NCBI GenBank assembly: GCA_017465025.1
Contig: JAFTXM010000119.1
Span: 1-34,309, forward strand
Reading direction: 5' to 3'
Length of the DNA: 34,309 nucleotides
Source: Oscillospiraceae bacterium
Lineage (GTDB): Bacteria > Bacillota > Clostridia > Oscillospirales > Oscillospiraceae
Positions 15,897 to 22,908 of the stretch are shown one piece after another (position 1 is the stretch's first letter; every line of letters begins with the position of its first letter). The notes beneath the pieces were generated by a model. The model did no database searches, was not told where the DNA came from, and was given only the letters and a program-made list of their open reading frames with translations. Made by a program: the position numbers and the translations under genes.

Positions 15897-17198
15897 ATGA
15901 AAAGAAGAAGCCTTGAGTGCACCGCACTTATCCTTGCCCTGCTGCTTTCTCTGCTGTCTGTCAGCGCCTTTGCAGCGCCCCAGGAGGAAAAAGCTCCCCT
16001 CGCCATGGAAAATATCACCGTCAACGAGTTTGACAGCACCTATTACAATGACGGGGGCACCGTCATAAACAACTTCGGCACAGTCTACAATAACGGCGGC
16101 ATCGTCTACAATAATGGCGGTACGGTCTATAATAACGGCGGCACTGTGTACAATAACGGCGGCATCGTCCACAACAACGGGGCAGAAGTCTATAATAACG
16201 GCGGTACGGTCCACAACAACGGCGGCACAGTATATGAGCCCTGCACCCATGGGGATATAGCTCCCGCCGAGGGCGGAACTGCTGCCGCGGAAGATGCTGC
16301 CGCTGAGGAAGCCCCCGCCGCTGAGGAAGCCGCCCCCGCAATGGCAGAGGACGGGGCCGCAGCCGAAAACGCGAAGGAGCCTGAGGCCGGGGAGGACAAG
16401 CCCGTTCTCTACCACATTGAGCTTACCGCAGATTACAGCAAGCTTGCCAGCATAGACGGGCTTTTGCTCCAGCCGGACGGCACTTATGCCCTGTCCCCCG
16501 AGGGGAGAGCCGTCATCCGCGCCAACGAGGGGCTTGAGCTGACCGATGCCATCACCACCGCAGGCCGCTGCACCATGGGCAGCAACGGCGAGGTGATCCT
16601 GTCCAATGTGGACAGAAGCGGCAGACTTACCCTCAAGTTCAAAGCAGCGCCGCCCGTGTCCGACCTGCCCTCCGGCAGCTACGGCAGTGAGCAGCGGCTG
16701 AGCCTTTCCACCCCCATTGAGGGCGCAAGAATACTCTACACCACCGACGGCACATCCCCCCTTGAAAAGGGCAGGGAGTACAAAAAGCCCATAGAGCTTG
16801 AGCGCAGCGTCACCGTCAAGGCCGTTGTGGACCTGGGCGGGGCGGTGAAGTGCGACGTGCTGGAGCTGAACTACCTCTTCCCGGAGCTTGAAGAGCCGGA
16901 GTTTGAGGACGCGAGGGAAGGCTACGACAGCATGGGCTTCAGGCCCATCCGCCTTATAAACACCGGGGCCGGTACGGTGAAGGTCAAGAGCGTATCCCTT
17001 CACGGTCTGGGCAAGGACTGCTTTGTGCTCAACACCAGCAGGGGCGGCAGCGTGGCCTCCGGGCAGATAGACAGCACAAGCTGGAGCGTCCGCCCCGCCG
17101 ACGGCCTCAAGGTCGGGGAATACGAGGCCAATCTGGTGTTTACTCTGGACACCGGCGATCTTCTCATAGAAGAAGTGGAATTTGAAGTGAGAAAATAA
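15897..17198 (+). CDS. Secreted repeat protein with chitobiase-C-like domain
   Basis: A 433-residue exported protein of unknown function. It has a signal peptide (MKRRSLECTALILALLLSLL with a likely cut after AFA near residue 27). Nine tandem heptads of consensus YNNGGTV follow (residues 50-112), then a Glu/Ala-rich linker (about 123-165), a domain LYHIELTADYSKLASIDGL (about 170-260), and a segment of CHB_HEX_C-like type (SGSYGSEQRLSLSTP, ILYTTDGTSP, VKAVV; about 262-320). A C-terminal beta-rich domain (about 340-433) ends it. The ATG at 15897 lies 10 bases after AGGAAGG; the ATG at 15888 is too close. No LPXTG or membrane anchor is visible. It may be a surface or spore-coat protein; this is a guess. 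A terminator follows. Confidence 0.8.
   Translation: MKRRSLECTALILALLLSLLSVSAFAAPQEEKAPLAMENITVNEFDSTYYNDGGTVINNFGTVYNNGGIVYNNGGTVYNNGGTVYNNGGIVHNNGAEVYNNGGTVHNNGGTVYEPCTHGDIAPAEGGTAAAEDAAAEEAPAAEEAAPAMAEDGAAAENAKEPEAGEDKPVLYHIELTADYSKLASIDGLLLQPDGTYALSPEGRAVIRANEGLELTDAITTAGRCTMGSNGEVILSNVDRSGRLTLKFKAAPPVSDLPSGSYGSEQRLSLSTPIEGARILYTTDGTSPLEKGREYKKPIELERSVTVKAVVDLGGAVKCDVLELNYLFPELEEPEFEDAREGYDSMGFRPIRLINTGAGTVKVKSVSLHGLGKDCFVLNTSRGGSVASGQIDSTSWSVRPADGLKVGEYEANLVFTLDTGDLLIEEVEFEVRK
16044..16232 (+). repeat. Nine 21-bp tandem repeats (heptad YNNGGTV)
   Basis: Nine in-frame units of 21 bases encode Y/H/I-N-N-G-G-T/I-V variants. The third base of many codons differs between units (aataacggcggc, aacaacggcggt), so protein sequence is kept while DNA has drifted. 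Confidence 0.9.
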
Positions 17199-17203
17199 TA
17201 CGG

Positions 17204-17246
17204 CAAATATCCGGGCAGCCCTGCTCCGCTGCCCGGATATTTTTTG
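17204..17246 (+). terminator. Terminator of the repeat-protein gene
   Basis: The long stem ATATCCGGGCAGC/GCTGCCCGGATAT is followed by TTTTTT. Confidence 0.92.
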
Positions 17247-17362
17247 CCCTGATACTTAAAAAACTTGAAGAATTTTGGCTAAAAGTAGGGAATTTAGACA
17301 GCAGGCCGGGAAATGTATAACAAATATGCACATAAAAATGAGACAAAACGTTAACATCCCGA

Positions 17363-17391
17363 TTGATTTCTTGCCTTGCATCGTTTATAAT
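17363..17391 (+). promoter_or_regulatory. Promoter of the flavin oxidoreductase gene
   Basis: TTGATT and a perfect TATAAT are 17 bases apart. The leader to the TTG start would be about 75 bases. Confidence 0.8.
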
Positions 17392-17472
17392 GAACGTAGC
17401 ATTCTGTAAATCAGAAACAGGGAAAAAACACAAGTTCGTCTCTATTCAGAAAAAAGAAAGGAAGCGAAATAT

Positions 17473-19533
17473 TTGAACGAAAAGTATTCTGCCTTATTTA
17501 CCCCTTGGAAAATCGGCAATGTGGAAATCAAAAACCGCTTAGTCCAGACCTCCATGGGCGGCACCTCCCTTTTCGGTTGGCTGGAGCCCAACCATTTCGA
17601 CAAGGAGGCTGCTCACTTCCTGCTTAACCGCGCACAGGACGGCGTCGGCCTTATCCTGCCCGGTATGCAGTGCGTCAAAGACCAGCTTGGTATCCCCGGC
17701 AGAAAGTGGCTGTACAAGAACGACCTTATGTTCAAGCAGCTCAAGGAGTACATGGTTGACTTCCACAAGACCGGTGCAAAGCTGTTCGTTCAGCTGGCCG
17801 CCGGTATGGGCCGCTCCATGGCCATCAACGGCTGGATGACCGTTCTGCATAAGAACGACCTGCTCAACAAGATCGCCAGCCCCATCGTTGACGTTAAGTA
17901 TTGCTGCGCCGCTCCCTCCGAGGTTCCCAACCGCTGGGCAGAGGATGTTACCTCCCGCGCCCTGGCCGTTGAGGAGATCAAGGAAATGGTCTACGCCTTC
18001 GGCCAGACCGCCAAGAAGCTGCGCGAGGCAGGTGTCGACGGCGTTGAGATCCACGCTGTCCACGAAGGCTACCTGCTTGACCAGTTCACCATGAAAAACT
18101 GGAACAAGCGTACCGACCAGTACGGCGGCTCTTTCGAGAACCGCTACCGCTTCCCCGTTGAGATAGTTCAGGAGATCAAGAAGGAAGCCGGCGCTGACTT
18201 CCCCGTCTCCCTGCGTTACTCCGTGGTCTCCAAGACCAAGGGTTGGGGCAAGGGTGCAATGCCCTATGAGACCGACTTTGAGGAGTGGGGCCGCGACATG
18301 GAAGAGTCCGAGAAGGCCATCAAGTACCTTGGTGACATGGGCTACGACATGTTCAACTGCGACAACGGCACCTACGACGCATGGTACTGGGCACATCCCC
18401 CTCAGTACATGCCCCAGAACTGCAACCTGGCAGATGTTCAGCACATCAAGAAGTTCACCGACAAGCCCGTGGTCTGCGCAGGCAAGATGACCTTCGAGGC
18501 CGGTGCTCAGGCAGTTGCAGAAGGCACTCTGGACGGCGTGGGCTACACCCGCCAGAACCTTGTTGACCACGAGTGGGTCACCAAGCTGAGAGAGGGCCGC
18601 GAAGAGGAGATCAAGCCCTGTATCCGCTGCCACAACGGCTGCTTCAACTTCTCCAAGTCCAAGGGCACTACCAATATGCAGAAGCTGGATGACTCCCTGC
18701 ATCTCGCCCGCTGCGCCCTGAACCCCACCACCATGCAGCACAACAGATACAAGATCGTTCCCACCAGGAAGGTCAAGAAGGTCGCCATCATCGGCGGCGG
18801 TATCGGCGGTATGGAGTGTGCTCTGGTGCTGCATCAGCGCGGCCACATCCCCGTGATCTTCGAGAAGGAAGACCAGCTGGGCGGCCTGTTCCTCACCGCC
18901 TCCGCCATGACCTTCAAGGAGAACGACAAGGAACTGCTGGCATGGTACAAGAGAGAGATCGAAAAGGCCAAGATCGAGGTCCGTCTCAACACCGAGATAA
19001 ACGACATCGGCACCCTGCGCGGCTTCGAAGAAGTCATCATCGCTACCGGTTCCGTTCCCAGAACCATGCCCATCCCCGGCTTTGAAAAGTGCCTGAGCTT
19101 CACCGACCTTCTGGTCGACAAGAAGGAATGCGGCGACAAGGTGCTGTTCTTCGGCGGCGGCCAGTCCTCCTGCGAAGCAGCTTACGACCTTGTTCTGGCC
19201 GGCAAGCACCCCATTATCGTCGAGTACGCCAACGACCTGGTCACCGCACAGGCCACCTGCCTTGCAAACACCTCCTTCCTGCGTGACGCTATGGAGTACC
19301 ACAAGGTTCCCGTGTACCTCCAGTCCACCATCACCAAGATCGAAGACGGCTACGTCATGGTCAAGGGCAAGGACGGCAAGGAATTCAAGGTCGAGTGCGA
19401 CAGCGTTGTCAACGGCATCGGCTTTGTTCCCACTCCCATTGCCGGCAAGGGCTACAAGGTTGGCGACTGCGTTGCAGTGGGCAACCTGCGTACCGTTATC
19501 TGGCGCGCATGGGATGTGTGCATGAAGATCTAA
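17473..19533 (+). CDS. Old-yellow-enzyme/[4Fe-4S]/FAD oxidoreductase (enoate reductase-like)
   Basis: A 686-residue enzyme of the 2,4-dienoyl-CoA reductase / 2-enoate reductase / BaiCD group. The FMN barrel (about 1-370) has KNRLVQTSM and the active-site strand VEIHAVHEGYLLDQF with H194 and H197, then NKRTDQYGGSFENRYRF. A cluster motif C383-x2-C386-x3-C390 is completed by C414 in RCALNP; the 23-residue gap is longer than the 11-12 of FadH. The FAD motif VAIIGGGIGGMEC begins at 437 and the NAD-binding motif VLFFGGGQSSCEAA at 557, with Ser instead of the third Gly. Such enzymes reduce activated C=C bonds, for example in fermentation, aromatic acids or bile acids; the substrate is unknown. It starts with TTG behind AAAGGAAG. 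Codon use is as selective as in PFOR, implying abundance. Confidence 0.87.
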   Translation: MNEKYSALFTPWKIGNVEIKNRLVQTSMGGTSLFGWLEPNHFDKEAAHFLLNRAQDGVGLILPGMQCVKDQLGIPGRKWLYKNDLMFKQLKEYMVDFHKTGAKLFVQLAAGMGRSMAINGWMTVLHKNDLLNKIASPIVDVKYCCAAPSEVPNRWAEDVTSRALAVEEIKEMVYAFGQTAKKLREAGVDGVEIHAVHEGYLLDQFTMKNWNKRTDQYGGSFENRYRFPVEIVQEIKKEAGADFPVSLRYSVVSKTKGWGKGAMPYETDFEEWGRDMEESEKAIKYLGDMGYDMFNCDNGTYDAWYWAHPPQYMPQNCNLADVQHIKKFTDKPVVCAGKMTFEAGAQAVAEGTLDGVGYTRQNLVDHEWVTKLREGREEEIKPCIRCHNGCFNFSKSKGTTNMQKLDDSLHLARCALNPTTMQHNRYKIVPTRKVKKVAIIGGGIGGMECALVLHQRGHIPVIFEKEDQLGGLFLTASAMTFKENDKELLAWYKREIEKAKIEVRLNTEINDIGTLRGFEEVIIATGSVPRTMPIPGFEKCLSFTDLLVDKKECGDKVLFFGGGQSSCEAAYDLVLAGKHPIIVEYANDLVTAQATCLANTSFLRDAMEYHKVPVYLQSTITKIEDGYVMVKGKDGKEFKVECDSVVNGIGFVPTPIAGKGYKVGDCVAVGNLRTVIWRAWDVCMKI

Positions 19534-19562
19534 GCTTCATCGCATAAAAAAATCAAATCATT

Positions 19563-19594
19563 CATTGCCGGAGCTTTTGCTCCGGCAATGTTTT
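19563..19594 (+). terminator. Terminator of the flavin oxidoreductase gene
   Basis: A 12-bp perfect stem CATTGCCGGAGC/GCTCCGGCAATG with a TTTT loop is followed by TTTT. Confidence 0.92.
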
Positions 19595-19623
19595 GGCTAA
19601 AACGCCCGTGTATTTTGTCGTGC

Positions 19624-19652
19624 TTGACTTTGTGAAGTATAAAGTATAAAAT
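19624..19652 (+). promoter_or_regulatory. Promoter of the rubrerythrin gene
   Basis: TTGACT and TAAAAT are exactly 17 bases apart, about 48 bases before the start codon. Confidence 0.78.
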
Positions 19653-19699
19653 AATTAACAGCGGGCAACGCTAAATGTATACTAAAGGAGATTTAAATC

Positions 19700-20239
19700 A
19701 TGGCAAATAAATATGCAGGCACCAAGACCGAGAAGAATCTGTGGGATGCTTTCGCAGGCGAGTCTCAGGCCAGAAACAAGTACACCTACTTTGCATCCGT
19801 AGCAAAGAAGGCCGGTTACGAGCAGATCGCAGAGATCTTCCTCAATACCGCCAACAACGAAAAAGAGCACGCCAAGCTTTGGTTCAAGGAGCTGGGCGAG
19901 CTGGGCGATACCGCAGAGAACCTGCTGCACGCCGCCGAGGGCGAAAACTACGAGTGGACCGATATGTACGCCAACATGGCCAAGGACGCTGAGGAAGAGG
20001 GCTTCAAGGAGCTGGCTGCCAAGTTCAGAATGGTCGCCGCTATTGAAAAGACCCACGAGGAGCACTACAGAGCACTGCTCAACAACGTTGAGACCAAGGC
20101 CGTCTTCGAGAAGAGCGGCGTTCAGGTCTGGGAATGCCGCAACTGCGGTCATCTGGTAGTCGGCACCAAGGCTCCCGAGCTTTGCCCCGTCTGCGCCCAC
20201 CCCAAGGCTTACTTCGAGGTCAGAAAAGAGAATTACTGA
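19700..20239 (+). CDS. rbr: Rubrerythrin
   Basis: A 179-residue peroxide-reducing non-heme iron protein that protects anaerobes from H2O2. The N-terminal four-helix domain (about 1-140) carries diiron ligands of the ExxH type: E21, E54 and H57 (NNEKEH), then the acidic KDAEEEGF segment and the [10 protein letters not shown] helix. The C-terminal rubredoxin-like domain binds one iron with C146/C149 and C162/C165 ([15 protein letters not shown]). AAAGGAG lies before the ATG. The gene is monocistronic, between its own promoter and terminator, with the codon bias of a highly expressed gene. Confidence 0.96.
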   Translation: MANKYAGTKTEKNLWDAFAGESQARNKYTYFASVAKKAGYEQIAEIFLNTANNEKEHAKLWFKELGELGDTAENLLHAAEGENYEWTDMYANMAKDAEEEGFKELAAKFRMVAAIEKTHEEHYRALLNNVETKAVFEKSGVQVWECRNCGHLVVGTKAPELCPVCAHPKAYFEVRKENY

Positions 20240-20261
20240 TTAAATACCTTTATTAAGGCAA

Positions 20262-20295
20262 AAGAGCATCGGACAAGTCCGATGCTCTTTTTTTG
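20262..20295 (+). terminator. Terminator of the rubrerythrin gene
   Basis: The stem AGAGCATCGGAC/GTCCGATGCTCT with an AA loop is followed by TTTTTTT. Confidence 0.93.
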
Positions 20296-20334
20296 AGGAT
20301 TTGCAAGTATTTGCACCGCACGGCAGCCCGTCGC

Positions 20335-20369
20335 AAATAAAAATCCCACTGCCAAATGACAGTGGGATA
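20335..20369 (-). terminator. rpsI: Minus-strand terminator left of the island (probable original rpsI terminator)
   Basis: Read on the minus strand, the stem TCCCACTG/CAGTGGGA is followed by TTTTTATTT. It stands about 13 bases after a displaced copy of the rpsI end (20382-20395). No gene ends just before it now, which fits the view that it once terminated the rplM-rpsI transcript. Confidence 0.75.
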
Positions 20370-20381
20370 GAGAACAAACAA

Positions 20382-20395
20382 ATTATCTCTTGGAG
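20382..20395 (-). repeat. Left direct repeat (candidate attachment site)
   Basis: ATTATCTCTTGGAG is identical to 23192-23205. On the minus strand it would encode the S9 ending SKR-stop, but the codons before it are not S9. Confidence 0.6.
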
Positions 20396-20439
20396 TTATA
20401 GCCCTAGCGTTGGTCTTGTCTGATCTCGTTTGAAAGCGT

Positions 20440-20458
20440 GGATATCGTTGGATATCGT
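20440..20458 (+). repeat. Short tandem repeat near the left island end
   Basis: GGATATCGT occurs twice with a 10-base period. It is in the gene-free left end of the island, where recombinase or excisionase sites might be expected. No function is shown. Confidence 0.35.
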
Positions 20459-20534
20459 GAGAGAAAGGATCGGATGCAATAAGATTCTTTGCACCTTTAT
20501 AGTTAATTTGAAAAGTATATTGTTCTTACACATG

Positions 20535-20565
20535 AAAAAAGCAGGGTCGATAGACCCTGCTTTTG
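20535..20565 (-). terminator. Terminator of the sigma/anti-sigma operon
   Basis: The stem AAAGCAGGGTC/GACCCTGCTTT with a four-base loop is followed on the minus strand by a T run, 16 bases after the anti-sigma stop codon. Confidence 0.88.
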
Positions 20566-20581
20566 TTAGACGAATTGGAAT

Positions 20582-21319
20582 TTATCTGCTCCAAAGTACA
20601 TTTTCAGTACCATCGCTTTCCACAAAAACAATCCGATTTATTTCCTGCAATTCAAGCGAATAAATCTGCTTTTGGTAGTCTAGGGCTTTGCTATTAAGAA
20701 GTGTGGTCTTGAAGGCGGTGATGTAAATCGTATTGTCCTTCACTTCACTTTCTATCGTTCTTAAGAAGTATTCCGAACCCACGGAAATCACCGTTGCATA
20801 CTGACATTTTTCAATTGTGTCTTCCGTCAGTGTAATCGTTCCAAGTTCAGGGATTTTAACTTGGACTGCTTTAGAGATATCGTTTTCATCAGAAAAGATT
20901 GTTACTGATTCAGAATTAGGCACTTCATCTGCAGGGGTTTCAATAAGTTCTGCTAATGAATACACGTTAGCAGAAACAGTAATATCCTCAAGGGACACAT
21001 TCTTGATTGCAGCATTAAATAGAAGATTAAATCCAACGATGACAACTAATACTGCTGCAACCGCACATAGTGCTATATTTCTGATTCTTTTGTTGATTGT
21101 GTTTTTTACATTCTTCAAACTGCTTGCCATTTTACTGTCCTCCGAATTATCACTTCTCTTATCCTCAAAGCCCTCGGTTGATTTCATAGCTTTGTAGCAA
21201 CTTCTGCATTTTTCACACTCCGACAAATGATTATGTACCGCCTGTTTGCTTTCTTCATTGCACACATCATCAATGTATAGTGGCAGTAAATCTCTAATAA
21301 TGCCACAAGGGTAAGTCAT
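20582..21319 (-). CDS. Anti-sigma factor with zinc-finger (ZAS-like) domain
   Basis: A 245-residue single-pass membrane protein. The cytosolic N-terminus contains the anti-sigma zinc motif H-x3-C-x2-C (HLSECEKC, about residues 31-38) preceded by LLPLYIDDVCNEESKQAV, typical of zf-HC2 proteins. One membrane helix (ALCAVAAVLVVIVGFNLLF, about 83-101) follows, then a roughly 140-residue extracytoplasmic domain that I do not recognise. It should hold the adjacent sigma factor inactive until a signal outside the membrane releases it. Its start overlaps the end of the sigma gene by four bases (ATGA). Low G+C and frequent AAA/ATT codons set it apart from the chromosomal genes on the left. Confidence 0.83.
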   Translation of the reverse strand: MTYPCGIIRDLLPLYIDDVCNEESKQAVHNHLSECEKCRSCYKAMKSTEGFEDKRSDNSEDSKMASSLKNVKNTINKRIRNIALCAVAAVLVVIVGFNLLFNAAIKNVSLEDITVSANVYSLAELIETPADEVPNSESVTIFSDENDISKAVQVKIPELGTITLTEDTIEKCQYATVISVGSEYFLRTIESEVKDNTIYITAFKTTLLNSKALDYQKQIYSLELQEINRIVFVESDGTENVLWSR

Positions 21320-21789
21320 TGCAATTCCTCCTTTATCATGATTTTAGCTCTGTAATAGGTAACTCTAGCCCAGCTCTCTGTCTTTTCGAACAATGCTCCG
21401 ATTTGAGCAAAGGATAATTCTCCGAAAATCCGCAGCCAGAACACTTCCTTATACGGCTCATTTAGCTTGTGTAAGACTTTATGTATTGCATAAGCGATTT
21501 CCTTATCCGCAAATTGTTCCTCGATATTTTCATCAGAAAGGATGGCATCAAGAGGGTAATCAACTTGCCTGTTATGCTTCTTTGTATAGCTGTAAAAGGT
21601 ATTTCTGGCAATTTTGCATAGCCATGTGCTGAGCTTGCAATTACCATTGAAGCTATCAATACTTTTGAGCGCTTTGAAAAATGATTCTTGTGTAATCTCC
21701 TCGGCCAATGTAGGATTTTGGCATAGGGTCAACACGAATTTATATACTTCTGAATAATATTCAGCGTATATTTTATCAAAGTCCTCCAC
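21316..21789 (-). CDS. ECF-type RNA polymerase sigma factor
   Basis: A 157-residue sigma-70-family protein with just regions 2 and 4. Region 2 spans about residues 5-70 (YYSEVYKFVLTLCQNPTLAEEITQ in pieces, FFKALKSIDSFNG, STWLCKIARNTFYSY). Region 4 spans about 100-155 (LNEPYKEVFWLRIFGELSFAQIG, with ESWARVTYYRAK as recognition helix). The start is GTG at 21789 with AAGGAGGT 7 bases upstream. The anti-sigma gene overlaps its end, a standard pair. The gene has its own promoter and a terminator-like hairpin in its leader. Its target promoters are unknown; autoregulation is usual in such pairs. The composition and location suggest it came with the island. Confidence 0.9.
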   Translation of the reverse strand: MEDFDKIYAEYYSEVYKFVLTLCQNPTLAEEITQESFFKALKSIDSFNGNCKLSTWLCKIARNTFYSYTKKHNRQVDYPLDAILSDENIEEQFADKEIAYAIHKVLHKLNEPYKEVFWLRIFGELSFAQIGALFEKTESWARVTYYRAKIMIKEELQ

Positions 21790-21849
21790 AATCTCACCTC
21801 CTTGTCAACTATTAGACTTCTATAATGGCTATTCGTTACAAGCTCTATC

Positions 21850-21884
21850 AAAAAATATAGAGCATATGCCAAACGGCTATGCTC
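21850..21884 (-). terminator. Attenuator-like hairpin in the sigma-factor leader
   Basis: On the minus strand GAGCATA and TATGCTC pair around a ten-base loop that can itself pair (CC/GG), followed by TATATTTTTT. It stands between the promoter at 21916-21945 and the sigma start, so it could stop the transcript before the gene. Confidence 0.6.
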
Positions 21885-21915
21885 CTTCGTCAAATCCAAG
21901 TTTATCGGTTTGCTC

Positions 21916-21945
21916 ATTATACACTAGCACTTGCCCTCTTTGCAA
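21916..21945 (-). promoter_or_regulatory. Promoter of the sigma/anti-sigma operon
   Basis: On the minus strand TTGCAA and TATAAT are 18 bases apart. This is a housekeeping-type promoter; a separate ECF-type autoregulated promoter could not be recognised. Confidence 0.7.
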
Positions 21946-21986
21946 CTGGTTTCCGTTTACGGTCGCAAAATATCTGATTCTGAAAG

Positions 21987-22021
21987 CAAAAGCACCTACA
22001 GAACAAACTGTAGGTGCTTTA
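21987..22021 (-). terminator. Terminator of the NYN gene
   Basis: The stem AAAGCACCTACAG/CTGTAGGTGCTTT with a six-base loop lies just after the stop codon on the minus strand, with a T-rich continuation. Confidence 0.85.
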
Positions 22022-22026
22022 TCAGT

Positions 22027-22884
22027 TTAGGGGGCGCCAGCAGGAGTAGTGCTTGTAGCAGGAGTGGTAGTCGATGCTGTACTGGGAGTAGAGCTAGAAG
22101 TGGTGCCGACCGTAGTTGCGCTGGTATCGGGGGCAGGGGTAGTACTGACCGTAGTTGCACCGGAAGCAGGAGCTGGAGTAGTACTGACCGTAGCTGTGCT
22201 AGGCGCAGGGGCAGGAGTAGTCCCGACTGTAGCTGTGCTAGGAGCAGGAGTAGTGCTGATACCTGTAGGTGCACTAGTTGCAGGCGCTACAACTGTCGGA
22301 GTTCTTAAGCAAGTACTGAAAAAAGAATCATCTAATGTAAAGGTGGCATCAACATGGGGCTTGATTCTATATGTTGACTGCCCGTTGACAACAACAACGA
22401 CAACAATCTTACCATAACTCTTAAGTACATCGTAAACCTTTATGTAATCGGTGTCCGCACTTAATATATAGGCAATATCATAGGAGTTGTGAAAGGCTTT
22501 GTTGATCGCATCGACTGCAAGATTGATATCTGTACCCTTTTCTACCTTGTAATATGTGCTTTTGTTGGCGATGTTCATGGGTACGGCGGGAGATACTGCC
22601 CGTGCGCAATATCTTCCTTCAATGACATCAGTAAAAGGGGCATTTCCTAATCCAGTTACCCATGAGTAATAACGGCTCAGCAGCGGATCACCCATCAGAA
22701 AAGAATCAGGCTTGGGAACAAAAATAGAAGCTTTTACAAAATCAACATTATCTACAAGCTTAGTAATATTCAAAAAGAGTTTGTTGTAATCTAATTTTGC
22801 TGTGGGCAGGCCTAATGTTTTGTAATAATCCTGCAAAGCAATATCAAAATTCATATGATCAATAAAGATCATTCCTCTTAACAT
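22027..22884 (-). CDS. NYN-domain (PIN-like) nuclease-type protein with Thr/Ala/Pro tail
   Basis: A 285-residue protein in two very different parts. Residues 1-190 look like a NYN/DUF88 domain, a PIN-like metal-dependent RNase fold: MIFIDHMNF with D9 and N12, EKGTDINLAVDAI with D119, and YILSADTDYIKVYDVLKSYGK with D144/D146, followed by a run of six valines. Residues 197-285 are almost only Thr, Ala, Pro, Ser, Val and Gly in imperfect units such as TTPAPSTATVG. The ATG at 22884 lies 7 bases after GGAGG; ATG 22890 is too close. RNA cleavage is known for some family members but not shown here; the acidic residues look intact. It has its own promoter and terminator within the island. Confidence 0.78.
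   Translation of the reverse strand: MLRGMIFIDHMNFDIALQDYYKTLGLPTAKLDYNKLFLNITKLVDNVDFVKASIFVPKPDSFLMGDPLLSRYYSWVTGLGNAPFTDVIEGRYCARAVSPAVPMNIANKSTYYKVEKGTDINLAVDAINKAFHNSYDIAYILSADTDYIKVYDVLKSYGKIVVVVVVNGQSTYRIKPHVDATFTLDDSFFSTCLRTPTVVAPATSAPTGISTTPAPSTATVGTTPAPAPSTATVSTTPAPASGATTVSTTPAPDTSATTVGTTSSSTPSTASTTTPATSTTPAGAP
22030..22296 (-). repeat. Imperfect repeats encoding the Thr/Ala/Pro-rich tail
   Basis: Units of roughly 39-45 bases sharing blocks such as actaccgt/ctgtagct and gcaggagtagt recur about five to six times. The reading frame is kept throughout. Confidence 0.75.
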
Positions 22885-22908
22885 ATACATTCCTCCAAAT
22901 AAGTCTAA

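Noticed and set aside
16044..16232. Possible CRISPR-like array
   Set aside because: The 21-base units are contiguous without spacers and are in-frame coding repeats.
15873..17003. Minus-strand frame with Ala/Val/Asp/Tyr repeats
   Set aside because: It is the complement of the heptad repeats of the secreted protein; the plus-strand frame has signal peptide, ribosome site and terminator.
17539..19302. Open frame of 587 codons antisense to the flavin oxidoreductase
   Set aside because: Codon-bias shadow of a clear enzyme gene on the other strand.
21729..21917. Minus-strand 62-codon frame in front of the sigma gene
   Set aside because: Its ATG overlaps the -10 box TATAAT of the sigma promoter, so it cannot be translated from that transcript, and it runs into the sigma gene in another frame.
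21996..22274. Leucine/Pro-rich minus-strand frame in the NYN tail region
   Set aside because: A shifted reading of the repeats; the Thr/Ala/Pro frame is continuous with the NYN domain.
22030..22296. Possible CRISPR-like or DNA-only repeat array
   Set aside because: Units are imperfect, in frame, and encode the protein tail; there are no unique spacers and no cas genes.
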